A stretch of DNA of 45,000 nt, taken from the NCBI RefSeq assembly GCF_964340395.1, contig NC_135563.1, positions 2,816,922-2,861,921 of the forward strand. The letters run 5' to 3'. Positions 24,120 to 34,338 of the stretch are shown piece after piece. The notes under the pieces were generated by a model. It ran no database searches, was not told where the DNA came from, and was given only the letters and a program-made list of their open reading frames with translations. The stretch is from Glandiceps talaboti (Eukaryota > Hemichordata > Enteropneusta > Spengelidae). Made by a program: the position numbers and the translations under genes. The number at the start of each line of letters is the position of its first letter. Position 1 is the first letter of the stretch.

Positions 24120-25799
24120 GGGACCGGTCAGTTTATCTAGCCGGGGGGGGGGGGGGGGTCGGTGGATCCTTCCATCGGGCCGACAAAGAGTCACAGACAC
24201 CCCCCCCTATCTGTAAAACCGAAAACAGGCTGAACCCCCCCCCCCCCCATATATCATATTCACACAACAGGCATTTTCTGATCGTGACTCAGTGTTGACT
24301 GCCTGACCGTCTTTCAAATACTTTATAAGATCCCAGGATAGCACTATCATATAATTATTGACTACATAGGGTAAATATATTCCAAAAAAGAGTTTAATAG
24401 CATCTTGACAGTGAAAGGTAGGGTGAAGGCTTAAGAAGAGATATGTACACCTCTCATGGGCGTCCAAGGGGGTCTTCCCTAGAAACCCTGGAGGAGTTTT
24501 ACTCTTAAAAGTCAATTTTGAGACTGTTCAGACACTTTCAGACAATAATTTCCAAGCTTTACAAGACAACACCAACATGTAAAAAGCAACTACATAGGGT
24601 TGAATTATTTTTTTAAATACAGTTTGATAGCATCTTGACAGTAAGAGGTAGGGGGAGAGCTTGAGACAGGGATATGTCCACCTCATGTGGGGGTCCGAGG
24701 GGGTCTACCCCTAGAAGCCCTGGAGGGTTTTTACTCTTAAAGCCAATTTCAGACCGTTTCAAGCAGTAACCTCCAAGCTTTACAAGACAAGCACCATCAA
24801 GTATCAGAAACTATTCTTTATAACTTACATAGGATTGAAATATGTTCTTTAAAAGTTAAATGGCATCATTATAATCAAGGTCAGCACATCTAATGGTAGT
24901 ATAATTGGTAGGGAAGATTTGGAGTTTTAAGGCAATTTTAGACTATCTTGGCAAAAATTTCACATCTTTAAAAGACAATATCATCTCAAATTAGCATAGG
25001 GTGAAAATATTAGTTTAATACGAGTGACCTCGGGTGAGGGAGTCTTGGTGTTTTCCCCCTGGCAGATCAGGTGGTTTTTTGTTTCAATATTTAGGTTATT
25101 CATAGCCTTTGAGGTAATTTTTCCAAGCTTCGAATAGCTAACGTAAATGTAAGTTTTAAATGAGTTTCCCATGTCACATAAAAATGGGCCTGTAACATTG
25201 GTATAGGGATATTAATATGATTGCATGTATAGTAAAGTCATCGGTATGTTATAAGTGGTCATACCTAGTGTATAATAGAAACTGGAATCTGATGAGATGT
25301 AGTGATTTGTAGTGTCGATAACGCGTAGTGTCCGAAATAGAAAGTGTATTAATCCCTTCTGACAAGTTCATACTGAAAAGTAGAACCATTTAGATTAATT
25401 TCTCTTTTAAACTATCTATGAAGATTACCATTACGAAACCTTCAAGTTCACTTTTGCCCCAAAGTGCAATATAAGTGGAGCATTGATTGTGAAACAGCCA
25501 AGCATTTACATGACATGTTATTTAACTACGTGAAGTATTATTAAAGAATTGATGTAAGAAACAGGGACAAAAACAAATATTGACATGTACCACATTTCAA
25601 AAAAGGCTATATGCTATTGTAGAAAAGGATTTTTTTCTTCCATCACAATCCAAAACACATTGACCCCCTATCCACAATTTTCAAAACAGCATGATCCAAC
25701 CCACCCACCCCCACCCCCACCCCACTGCCAATTTCAAAAAACAGGGTGACCCCCCCCCCCCAATCCACCCTCCCCCGGCCGAAGAAACTGACCGGTCTC
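24120..25799. mobile_element. Non-autonomous DNA transposon candidate, PIF/Harbinger-like ends
   Basis: The left end GGGACCGGTCAGTTTATCTA then GCCGGGGGG is matched, inverted, by the right end, whose reverse complement is GAGACCGGTCAGTTTCTTCG then GCCGGGGGA. TTA lies directly outside both ends (24117-24119 and 25800-25802), as expected of a 3-bp target duplication. TWA duplications and GG-starting termini are known for PIF/Harbinger transposons. No transposase frame is visible inside. The G/C-rich ends (24142-24159, 24234-24248, 25700-25785) sit on otherwise AT-rich DNA. Confidence 0.55.
24360..25010. repeat. Internal diverged direct repeats, about 230-bp unit
   Basis: ACTACATAGGGT with CATCTTGACAGT, GGGGGTC and CCCTGGAGG...TTTTACTCTTAAA recurs about 229 bp apart (24361 and 24590). 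A more decayed third copy starts near 24828 and a partial fourth near 24995. These lie inside the element at 24120-25799. Confidence 0.7.
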
Positions 25800-25802
25800 T
25801 TA

Positions 25803-26445
25803 TGCGTAACTAGACTATCATTCACTTTCATATATCCTCTTTGAAACGACTTCATATTGTTACTGTTGCTAAGTAAGTGATATAATAGTGTTGCTAAGTA
25901 ACTGGTTCTTAATGTATTGAGTGATGGAAATGCTGAGGACATAACAGAAATGACGATAATACATTCATGTCAGATTAAATTGCCAACTTTGACCACTAAA
26001 TGTGCATTTTTTGTGGTAAATATTAACAATGTCGTCATAACGTCGAGGCTATTCAAATCTAATATCAATCTGACGTTAAGTGACATTGTTAATGACATAT
26101 ATCACAAACTAATTAAATATTACATTCAATGACGTACTAAGAACTAAACCTGTCTTATTTTGTTATCACATTGGGAAGCAAATTAATGATGACACGTCAA
26201 AGGCGAGCTGATTCCCTTGAAATTACAAATCTATAACGTTAACTTATCAAAGGTTATAGAAATCATGTGTTGATGGTTTGGTAACACGAAGATAGATACA
26301 GAACTATAGATAAATTACAGTGTGTGTGTGGGGGGGGGGTGGTTGATACAATGTTCTGAGGTCACTATAAATGAATTATTCAACAACTGTGAACTGTTGC
26401 TTTGTGAAAAATAATCACCGTTATAAATTATATTTTAGATATCCT
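25803..26445. other. No gene recognised
   Basis: AT-rich DNA; a short G-run at 26331-26339. Confidence 0.5.
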
Positions 26446-26468
26446 GCACGCACGCACACACACACACA

Positions 26469-26500
<32 letters not shown>

Positions 26501-26595
26501 CACACACACATACACACGCACGCACGTACGTACGTACCTACATACATACATACATACATACATACATACATACATACATACATACATACATACAT
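26446..26595. repeat. Compound microsatellite (ACGC)n-(AC)n-(GTAC)n-(ATAC)n
   Basis: About 150 bp of related tetra- and dinucleotide blocks. Confidence 0.95.
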
Positions 26596-26972
26596 CCTAA
26601 ATGCATTGCTGTAAAGAATAAACAGATTGAATAAACTATATTAGTCTATAATTTGAATACGTATATGGTAAGCCGTTCAGGCCAAAATCATTATTTTATT
26701 TTAGCTGTAGTATTTTATATTTTTCGTACTTACAAACTAATTTTAACCGTTTATGTACTTTTATTCCATGTTCACATTATTTTAATAGAAATAAATTTTC
26801 ATTTATTTGAGAATATTATTTTACTTTTCGTCAAACCAGAATTTGTGTTAAGGATTATATATAATTGAAAGTCAAAATATATTTTTTGTTAAAGTTTTTA
26901 TTTGATTTAAAAAAAAAAAATTCAACTTTTTTTCAACTTTTTTTTTTTCTCAACTTTTTTTTTTTGGCCGAG
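26596..26972. other. Very AT-rich stretch with homopolymer runs
   Basis: Poly-A then repeated T-runs spaced by CAACTT (26908-26965), directly left of the GC-rich inverted repeat. No gene seen. Confidence 0.5.
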
Positions 26973-27077
26973 TCTGCTGACAGGCGCCGGTCACGCGCTC
27001 GGATCCGGCGCAATACTACGATAATCGCATACTGATATCGAGGGACGACGTGCTTGTGACCGGCGCCTGTCAGCAGA
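26973..27077. repeat. GC-rich perfect 22-bp inverted repeat
   Basis: The left arm 26973-26994 (TCTGCTGACAGGCGCCGGTC plus AC) and right arm 27056-27077 are exact reverse complements around a 61-bp loop. The arms are far more GC-rich than their surroundings. It lies 104 bp upstream of the signal-peptide exon. It could be a foldback element or a structured intron segment. Confidence 0.85.
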
Positions 27078-27181
27078 TTTAATCTACTTTACTTAAATAG
27101 TTAAACATTCTAGCATTTTGTTATTCTGTGGAATTACTTATTTAATATTACGTTGTACTTTTTCATTCGTTTTGTTTACAG

Positions 27182-27227
27182 GGTGTTTTCCTATCACTGC
27201 CCCTGCTTTATTCAATGGCGATAGCAG
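27182..27227 (+). CDS. Receptor exon: signal-peptide hydrophobic core
   Basis: A pyrimidine-rich stretch ending TTTACAG precedes 46 coding bases and a GCAG|GTAATG donor. The exon encodes G-V-F-L-S-L-P-L-L-Y-S-M-A-I-A plus one base (phase 1 at the donor). The hydrophobic run ending A-I-A matches the h-region and cleavage site of a secretory signal peptide. The exon has an acceptor and lacks an N-terminal methionine before the core, so an upstream first exon is required; the internal ATG (MAIA) is too late to be a useful start. It lies about 100 bp downstream of a GC-rich inverted repeat. Confidence 0.7.
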
Positions 27228-27823
27228 GTAATGTATATGATATTAATATAATTAATGTTGAATTTAATATAATTAACGGCGACAGTTATATAATTAACGG
27301 TAACATTAATATAATTAATGGCTATCCATAACAATCACTCACTTTTGATATGGAACAAATATAGCTCCAATTCGTTATCAGAGATTGGAACTTATTCTAA
27401 TATTTTTCTGTAATTTTGATTTTGATAGAATAAGACGGCCAATCAGTCCGATATAATCACATTATAATAATGGTAAAACATGGTAATTTGTTATCAATCA
27501 ATGTTTCTCAAATGTTCAATGTTTCTCAAATGTTCTAATTTTGTACAGTTAGAGAAATTAGCTATTTATATATCACTGGCGTTAGAGGACGAGATTCACC
27601 AACGCGTCTCGAAGTGTGTATTTGACGATTGTTGGTACTGGTAGATGGTTTGATATTAAAGTAAATGACAGAACAGAGAAAGGATGTTCTGAAAAACCAT
27701 AAACACGTACAATCTATCATCCCACTATCAGATAAAATATGTCTCGTCTATCTGAGTGTATGTAATTTTGTTATTTCACATTATTTGAAACCGAAGCTAA
27801 TAAACATATTTTAATACATGTAG

Positions 27824-28026
27824 CCATAGATAACTGCGATTCAGGATGGCAATACCATAATTACTTCTGTTATAAGAAGCATACGTCTTCTACAAGTTGG
27901 GACAATGCCAAACAACAATGCACCAATGACAACGCAAAGATAGCAAGCATCCGCAATACGGAAGAGAGTGACTTTGTAACAACTTTGGCGGAAAGTAACT
28001 CAGTTTGGATAGGACTAAATGATTTG
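27824..28026 (+). CDS. Receptor exon: C-type lectin domain 1, N-terminal two thirds
   Basis: The exon encodes about 68 residues, including the first three conserved cysteines (DNC, FCYKK, QQC), the opening D-x-GW motif and the hallmark WIGLNDL at the end. The two-cysteine opening before the core marks the long-form CTLD fold. The acceptor is ambiguous: AG at 27822-27823 and AG at 27828-27829 both keep the frame and differ by two residues, so tandem acceptor use is possible. The donor is TTG|GTAAAT, phase 0. The domain continues at 29524 after an intron filled by a 48-bp minisatellite. Confidence 0.88.
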
Positions 28027-28111
28027 GTAAATATGGTTTTCTATTAATGAGTTAACATTTGAGATGGTTTGTTGTCTACTTGAAAAAAATATGAGTTAAA
28101 CATGTTAAAAC

Positions 28112-29245
28112 TGTTCTGTATACTAGACGTACGTTGTATATATTGTTTGTACTTTCACTGCCCTGAATACTAGACGTATGTTGTATATATTGTTTGTACT
28201 TCCACTGCCATGTATACTAGACGTACGTTGTATATATTGTTTGTACTTCCACTGCCCTGTATACTAGACGTATGTTGTATATATTGTTTGTACTTTCACT
28301 GCCCTGTATACTAGACGTATGTTGTATATATTGTTTGTACTTCCATTGCCCTGTATACTAGACGTACGTTGTGTATATTATTTGTACTTTCACTGCCCTG
28401 AATACTAGACGTATGTTGTATATATTGTTTGTACTTCCACTGCCCAGTATACTAGACGTATGTTGTATATATTGTTTGTACTTTCACTGCCCTGAATACT
28501 AGACGTATGTTGTATATATTGTTTGTACTTCCACTGCCCAGTATACTAGACGTACGTTGTATATATTGTTTGTACTTTCACTGCCCTGAATACTAGACGT
28601 ATGTTGTATATATTGTTTGTACTTCCACTGCCCAGTATACTAGACGTACGTTGTATATATTGTTTGTACTTCCACTGCCATGTATACTAGACGTACGTTG
28701 TATATATTGTTTGTACTTCCACTGCCCTGTATACTAGACGTATGTTGTATATATTGTTTGTACTTTCACTGCCCTGTATACTAGACGTATGTTGTATATA
28801 TTGTTTGTACTTCCACTGCCCTGTATACTAGACGTACGTTGTATATATTGTTTGTACTTTCACAGCCCTGAATACTAGACGTACGTTGTATATATTGTTT
28901 GTCCTTCCATTGCCATGTATACTAGACGTACGTTGTGTATATTATTTGTACTTTCACTGTCCTGAATACTAGACGTACGTTGTATATATTGTTTGTACTT
29001 CCACTGCCCAGTATACTAGACGTACGTTGTATATATTGTTTGTACTTTCACTGCCCTGTATACTAGACGTACGTTGTGTATATTATTTGTACTTTCACTG
29101 CCCTGTTTACTAGGCGTACGATGTATATATTGTTTGTACTTCCACTGCCCTGTATACTAGACGTACGTTGTATATATTGTTTGTACTTCCACTGCCCTGT
29201 ATACTAGACGTACGTTGTATATATTGTTTGTAATTTCACTGCCCC
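28112..29245. repeat. Intronic minisatellite, 48-bp unit, about 24 copies
   Basis: Units of TGTACTTTCACTGCCCTGTA, TACTAGACGTACGTTGTATA and TATTGTTT tile the intron between the first two C-type lectin 1 exons. Variants (ACGTATG or ACGTACG, CCC or CCA, TTTCAC or TTCCAC) alternate in blocks. Most units hold the self-complementary ACGTACGT or a one-base variant. Confidence 0.95.
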
Positions 29246-29523
29246 AAACTTTGACGCAACAGATTGATTGGCGAACGATGCAGCTATTGTTCCACTGGAC
29301 TGAATTCACTGTAAGACTATCTCTTGGAGGTTTTTGATCAAGTAATATCAATACTTTCAGACTTTGTCAAATGCAGCCTCGCTAATGTTGATGTACAAAA
29401 TTATCCCATCCTGGAACCATTTGATATCTTACGATAATTTATGATACATTTTTATCAATCTTCCCTGTTTCCATAACGCCAATATCGTTCCTGTTACCTT
29501 TCCTTGCTTTTGTTTATCTATAG

Positions 29524-29605
29524 GGTAACGAAGGCACTTTTGTTTGGGAAGATGGAACTCCATTTCTATATAATAATTGGAAATCGTCTCAACCAGACAA
29601 TGCTG
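29524..29605 (+). CDS. Receptor exon: C-type lectin domain 1, sugar-binding loop
   Basis: CTATAG precedes GGT AAC GAA (phase 0), and the exon ends AATGCTG|GTAAAT (phase 1). It encodes GNEGTFVWEDGTPFLYNNW, then KSSQPDN. QPD occupies the loop position of the EPN/QPD motif of C-type lectins. In characterised families QPD favours galactose-type sugars and EPN mannose-type, so galactose or GalNAc binding is the simplest prediction. Together with the flanking exons it completes a canonical CTLD. Confidence 0.88.
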
Positions 29606-30260
29606 GTAAATGTTACTTTTACACTTCTTTTTTACCAGAATGTTATCATTCATTATTCTAATTCTTAGTTCGCCTTTAAGTTGTTATACTCACTGAAGCA
29701 TATACATGTACCTACTGTTAAACAGTTTATTGACAAACATGCATGCAGGTCAATACCTGATCTACAACTGTATCAATACAGACACCAAGTCGGTGTACAC
29801 ATTACGAAAGTGGTAATTCGTCGACTAATGAAAACAAAATCGAACTGTTTCCAATAAATATTTGGACGAAATATCAACGACGTAACCAACGAAATGTTAC
29901 AGGTACTGGGCTTGACTAATTTAATGAACATGCATTCATATCACATTCATAGCAAACATATTTCGTAACTTCTCCTACATACAAATGTACACAATCTATA
30001 AAAATTGAACTTTCCACAGAAAATGGTTTCATATGGATATACGTTTGAACCCAATTTTCAGTCAAGTAAAGAGATGTACTTAATATGTTATTTTGGTCTA
30101 AAATAGAGGACTGTGATGAAATAAAAAGTTAGTAAACTCAACAAAAATTGTGTAAGAATCATTTAATCATTTCAACGCCAAACTAATGTTATGACTGTAG
30201 GCGTTATGCTTTGACTGAATAGCCTTTCACACCAATGCATCTATTCTGTAAACAGTTGTG

Positions 30261-30261
<1 letters not shown>

Positions 30262-30354
<93 letters not shown>
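30262..30354. repeat. (TA)n microsatellite
   Basis: About 46 perfect TA dinucleotides in the intron before the last C-type lectin 1 exon. Confidence 0.97.
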
Positions 30355-30357
<3 letters not shown>

Positions 30358-30392
30358 TGGTAAAGTAAAGCGTCACATTTCATTATTTACAG

Positions 30393-30506
30393 GAAGTGAC
30401 GGTGTGTCAAATGCAGACTGTGTTATTGTCGATATCTCCAACAATAACGGACTTTGGCTTGATAAAGTATGTTCGGAAAATTACCATTTCATTTGTAAGA
30501 AGCCAG
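30393..30506 (+). CDS. Receptor exon: C-type lectin domain 1, C-terminal part
   Basis: TTTACAG precedes GAAGTGACGG, and the frame from the previous exon continues (G-S-D-G). The exon carries the last three cysteines (ADC, KVC, FIC) and W-L-D, the equivalent of the WND calcium-site motif, ending FICKKP. The donor CCAG|GTAGGA is phase 1. All six cysteines of a long-form CTLD are therefore present in domain 1. The upstream intron ends about 40 bp after a 92-bp TA-dinucleotide run. Confidence 0.88.
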
Positions 30507-30860
30507 GTAGGAATAAAATCAGGGTTTTTTGACATATTTTAGAATTACTGTAAGTTTACATTTGACGGTATAAGTCAACATCATAATGAAAACCAAAAAT
30601 CATAGTCCGTATACATGTATGCCTCCAGTCACCGTATGTCAAAGTACACGTCGGTATAACCACTACATTTATATACTCTTAATGCAGCTTTAAATTTCAA
30701 GGGAGTTTCAAGAAATGTTGACACCCATGTTATAAAAAATACAATATGAATATCATAAAGGAAGTAGAGCAATTTGTCTGTTGATTAGTATGATTTTCAT
30801 CTACATCTGTTTTCTCGCCAAAGTTGAAAGACCTACCTTTGTCACATCTGCTGTCCTCAG

Positions 30861-31041
30861 ACTGCCCAATAGGTTGGACGAGACATTCAAATTCGAATTG
30901 TTACAAGTTATCAACGTCAACCGCTGATTGGTTAACTGCTTCAGGAAGCTGCCGAGCTGAGACGGGTGGTGCTGACTTAGCAGCAATTTCTGACCAAGAA
31001 TTGCAGAACTTTGCAGTCAATAATTTTCTCAACCCAACTCG
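30861..31041 (+). CDS. Receptor exon: C-type lectin domain 2, N-terminal part
   Basis: The acceptor GTCCTCAG leads in phase 1 into D-C-P-I-G-W, with NCYKL and GSC following: the first three cysteines of a second long-form CTLD. About 60 residues are encoded, ending N-P-T-R at the donor ACTCG|GTAAGG (phase 2). The intron falls just before the WIG core, whereas in domain 1 it falls just after WIGL. The two domains therefore do not share this intron position. Confidence 0.88.
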
Positions 31042-31469
31042 GTAAGGTTAGACGTCAAATCATTTATACCTTTATCGCTGCCATCAAGTTGTCGTTACTT
31101 TTATAAGGAATGTACACAACAGATGCAAAGATGGACGTTTTGTTGGAAGATAAATATGTTGAGGATATTTTGGACCACCTGTAACTATTTGAAATGTATA
31201 ATGTACTAAATAAACAAATAACAAATTTAAAAGTCGGTGGAATTTCTTAGTGTGAAAAGTGAGTTTGTACTAATACAGCACCCTATATAGTGGAAGTTAT
31301 TGACATTTTAAAGCCATTTGACTTTTTATTAGTATGTGTTATAACTAAAATAGTCAGATATAAATTGTATACTTAATGATCAGGACTGTCTGACTCATTA
31401 CGTTTGCACTCTAGATGTACATTCTGCTCTCTTTAATAGAGATTTACTAAGTTTTTTTCAATCTACCAG

Positions 31470-31586
31470 AGTTTCAGCTTGGATTGGAGTACACGATCGA
31501 AATACGGAGAATCAATTTGAATATATGAATGGAGAGAAAGCGACATATTTTCCATGGCAGAGCCAACAACCTGATGATGATGATGT
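31470..31586 (+). CDS. Receptor exon: C-type lectin domain 2, core with QPD loop
   Basis: The acceptor CTACCAG restores arginine across the phase-2 junction and then reads VSAWIGVHD, the CTLD core. It continues to FPWQSQQPDDDDV, again a QPD loop motif. The donor GATGT|GTAAGT is a near-perfect consensus, phase 2. The conserved WIG and QPD make a functional calcium- and sugar-binding domain likely. The acidic DDDD run directly after QPD is unusual and might add metal affinity, which is inference. Confidence 0.88.
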
Positions 31587-31655
31587 GTAAGTAATCATGG
31601 CGACTATACAATTGTAATATGAAATATGATGGAATTTCATTTTTACTTTGGCTCA

Positions 31656-31938
31656 TTAAAAGGGCGCCATCTGGGTTGATATGTTTGGGGTATAAGTTTC
31701 GCTGCGCATATTGAAAAGGTACTCACAGTATTCTACTTACTGATTTAGAAGCATGCTTAACTATTACTCTGTTAACTGAACTCAAAACCTGGTAATAAGA
31801 TTGACCTCATTTATCCCTACGATGCCAGTTGTAATGTTATAGAATTATAATTGACATACACGAATTGTCCTATCTAGATTTTAAGGAAATATCTTCACTC
31901 GAGTGAAAAGTTTACAAACTCGACGTGTGCCCCTTTAA
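31656..31938. mobile_element. Possible short MITE bounded by TTAA
   Basis: TTAA-AAGGGCGCC at the left and GTGTGCCCC-TTTAA at the right form short imperfect inverted ends with TTAA outside, as in piggyBac-type non-autonomous elements. The ends are only about 8-12 bp, so chance is possible. Lies in the intron between the second and third C-type lectin 2 exons. Confidence 0.25.
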
Positions 31939-32088
31939 CCTTACTTTAAGTGGTCATATTCAAAATGAAAATCTCCAATAAGTGGACGTCTAATATTAAA
32001 TGCTCTGGAACTTGCTTGATGGAACTACGAAGATATTTACAGAATTGTGCTATATCCTATTGCTATACCTAGTAATGTTTGTTATCAG

Positions 32089-32204
32089 GAACGAGGACCA
32101 GGACTGTGTGGCTGCGATTCAAACAAACGGAGGTCTTTGGGAAGATAAAAACTGTGATATCAGTTACAAATATATTTGCGAGCGATCTCTTCTATTTACT
32201 GGTG
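32089..32204 (+). CDS. Receptor exon: C-type lectin domain 2, C-terminal part
   Basis: TTATCAG leads in phase 2 into V-N-E-D-Q-D-C-V. The exon carries QDC, KNC and YIC (the last three CTLD cysteines) and LWEDKNC in place of the WND motif, keeping the aspartate. It ends after SLLFTG in phase 1 (GGTG|GTATGT). The next exon used is most likely the HYR exon at 32930, which is phase-compatible; the nearer HYR-like exon at 32325 is broken. Confidence 0.85.
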
Positions 32205-32324
32205 GTATGTAGTAACATGTATTGTAAATCTTTAGAAAATAGTGTTTCTCGGCGATGTCTATGTACATTTCTTTGCGACTTGTTCTACAAGTCGCAATTC
32301 TTGTAAATCCTGTAATTCTTCCAG

Positions 32325-32467
32325 ATGATGAACCACCAAATATTTCGAATTGTCCTGCTGACGTCATGGTTAATGTCTATGTCGATCAACCACACTCGAC
32401 CGTTGAATGGACACCGCCCTCAGCGACAGATAATTCTGGCGAAATAATTACTCCTGTTGTTTCTCAT
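32325..32467 (+). pseudogene. Decayed HYR exon (truncated duplicate of 34093-34338)
   Basis: From the acceptor TTCCAG, 143 bp match the intact HYR exon at 34093 with three differences seen by eye, all third-position and silent. After TCTCAT the match stops abruptly and a short inverted repeat begins (ATCCTCTCTT then AAGAGAGGAT). The frame runs into a stop at 32495-32497. The second HYR cysteine, the Y-x-F-T-D strand and the normal donor are missing. A cryptic donor (CTT|GTAAGA at 32477-32482) would leave phase 0, which does not fit the phase-1 HYR exon downstream. It is probably skipped during splicing. Confidence 0.75.
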
Positions 32468-32929
32468 TTATCCTCTCTTGTAAGAGAGGATGAATGAAAT
32501 ACAGTACTAATAGTGCTGGACATGGGTGGATACATACAATATAAAGTTTAATCTTGTAAACATAATGTCACAACCTTTTCACACTGCAGTATATAAAATT
32601 TTGTACTCATGAGAATTCAGTGTTCAAAAATTTGAATAGTGTATTTCTGCGATATTCCATGATGCAATAGACCATGGCAAAGATACCATATAAATGCACA
32701 AATGGCAAGATCAACTTGATGCTTCTCTGAAATTGCAAATAATTGTATGTGATATAAAATCATGAAATGACTCTCCAGAACCCAGAGTTTATGAAAATGT
32801 CTATTTTCTGGAGTAGTGTTCCCCTTTAAGGGGGCAAGGGGAATAAGAACACGCCAATATAGGTCGTACTTTTATGGCTTGCAATAACTTTTTTGTCACT
32901 TTTTGATGACATATACCGTGTATTTACAG

Positions 32930-33175
32930 TTGATGTCACATCCCCTGTCATTAGTAGTTGTCCAAATGATATCCCACACACTACTGACAACGGAAGAGCA
33001 ACAACGACAGTATCTTGGACTCCGCCTACAGCCACCGATGAATCTGGACCTGTAACCATGACAACTACCCACGCACCGGACGACATCTTCTCCATTGGAC
33101 AAACAATTGTGGAATACAGATTCACTGACGTATACGCTAATGAAGCTACATGCACGTTTACTATAACTGTCACAG
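32930..33175 (+). CDS. Receptor exon: HYR domain 1
   Basis: A symmetrical phase 1-1 exon of 246 bp encodes one complete HYR (hyalin repeat) domain of about 82 residues, an immunoglobulin-like beta fold found in adhesive extracellular proteins. Family landmarks are DVTSPVISSCPNDI at the start, WTPPTATDESG in the middle, and YRFTD followed by ATCTFTITV at the end, with the two conserved cysteines. The acceptor is TTTACAG and the donor ACAG|GTAATT. Symmetrical phase allows such exons to duplicate or be skipped without a frameshift. Confidence 0.9.
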
Positions 33176-33561
33176 GTAATTAGTAGATGACATAGCTATT
33201 GCTACTGAGGTTCCATTTTCTCATGGATTCTTCCTAGTAACTTACTTAATATGGGGCATAAACTGAGTCCATGCGTACTTGAAGGAGTAAATGTAGCTGC
33301 ACATTAAATGTACAGGTTGTATTCTACTTGCTGGAAACTCAAACCTGGTATTTGTTTATTAACAATGTTTATTAAAATGTTGAGGAACTCCAACCCCTAT
33401 TACGTCATCAACTGCCACTGTGCCAAACACATTGACAATGTCATTACACTAGACTGGTACCGTCGTCGTTCTGATTATATTATATTTGTGATTTTTTGTA
33501 AAAAAAAACGACTAAAATCACGCTTTTGAATGGCTATAAAAATTTCTCAGTGTTCTAAAAC

Positions 33562-33584
33562 TTCGTAGTTTAATGTTTTATAAT

Positions 33585-33626
<42 letters not shown>

Positions 33627-33646
33627 GTAGTTTAATGTTTTATAAT

Positions 33647-33703
<57 letters not shown>
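33562..33703. repeat. Duplicated (AT)n arrays
   Basis: TTCGTAGTTTAATGTTTTAT plus AATTTGAATAT occurs twice, 62 bp apart, each time followed by an AT run (33589-33623 and 33651-33703). A short segment together with its microsatellite has been duplicated in tandem. Confidence 0.9.
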
Positions 33704-33705
<2 letters not shown>

Positions 33706-34092
33706 GATAGGTCGTGTGCTTGTTATCAAATAACAGCAGAGATAAAAAAAAATTCTAGAGCAAGACCAAGTTCAAATAAGATTGAAAGCCATTTTGAATG
33801 AGTTTCTGCTAACTTAGAGAGTCCAAATTTTGTAATTTTTGGTCAAAAGTTCAGAATTGTACAAATTAGTACACCTTAAGCTAAACAAATCCTGGATCAT
33901 TTTAATAACCTATCCAATACTTCCCTATGAGATATTCGTATGTCATTTTTCAATCGTAATTTTTTATCATTTAGTCTAGGAAGGGTAAAATTCTAGCAAA
34001 TGGTCGAGTTTGCCATGCGCTGATGAAATGCGCAGTGATTACCCTGAAAAGAAAACACCAAAACACTTAATTACACCGTTTAATTTTTCCAG

Positions 34093-34338
34093 ATGACGAA
34101 CCACCAAATATTTCGAACTGTCCTGCTGACGTCATGGTTAATGTTTATGTCGATCAACCACACTCGACCGTTGAATGGACACCGCCCTCAGCGACAGATA
34201 ATTCTGGCGAAATAATTACTCCTGTTGTTTCTCATCAACCCGGTGATACCTTTCCTGTTGGCATGGAAACGGTCACGTACCAATTTACTGACTCTTCCTT
34301 GAATACAGCTAGTTGTTACTTCACTGTGTCAGTCCAAG
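34093..34338 (+). CDS. Receptor exon: HYR domain 2
   Basis: A second 246-bp phase 1-1 exon of exactly the same length as HYR exon 1. It reads DDEPPNISNCPADV, WTPPSATDNSG, VTYQFTD and TASCYFTVSV, with both HYR cysteines. The acceptor is TTTTTCCAG and the donor CCAAG|GTAATT. It is the apparent parent, or sister, of the truncated copy at 32325, but clearly diverged from HYR exon 1. Confidence 0.9.

Noticed and set aside
31656-31938. Firm piggyBac assignment for the TTAA-bounded segment
   Set aside because: The inverted ends are only about 8-12 bp and imperfect, so it is listed only as a low-confidence MITE candidate.
32000-32306. Open frames crossing the lectin exon at 32089 as independent genes
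   Set aside because: They are read-through of the real exon into intron sequence or another frame of it; the splice sites and CTLD motifs define the exon.
32826-33173. 115-codon minus-strand frame opposite HYR exon 1
   Set aside because: Antisense shadow of a clear HYR exon with matching splice sites on the + strand.
33308-33529. 73-codon frame between the HYR exons
   Set aside because: No domain, no phase-compatible splice borders, low-complexity end.
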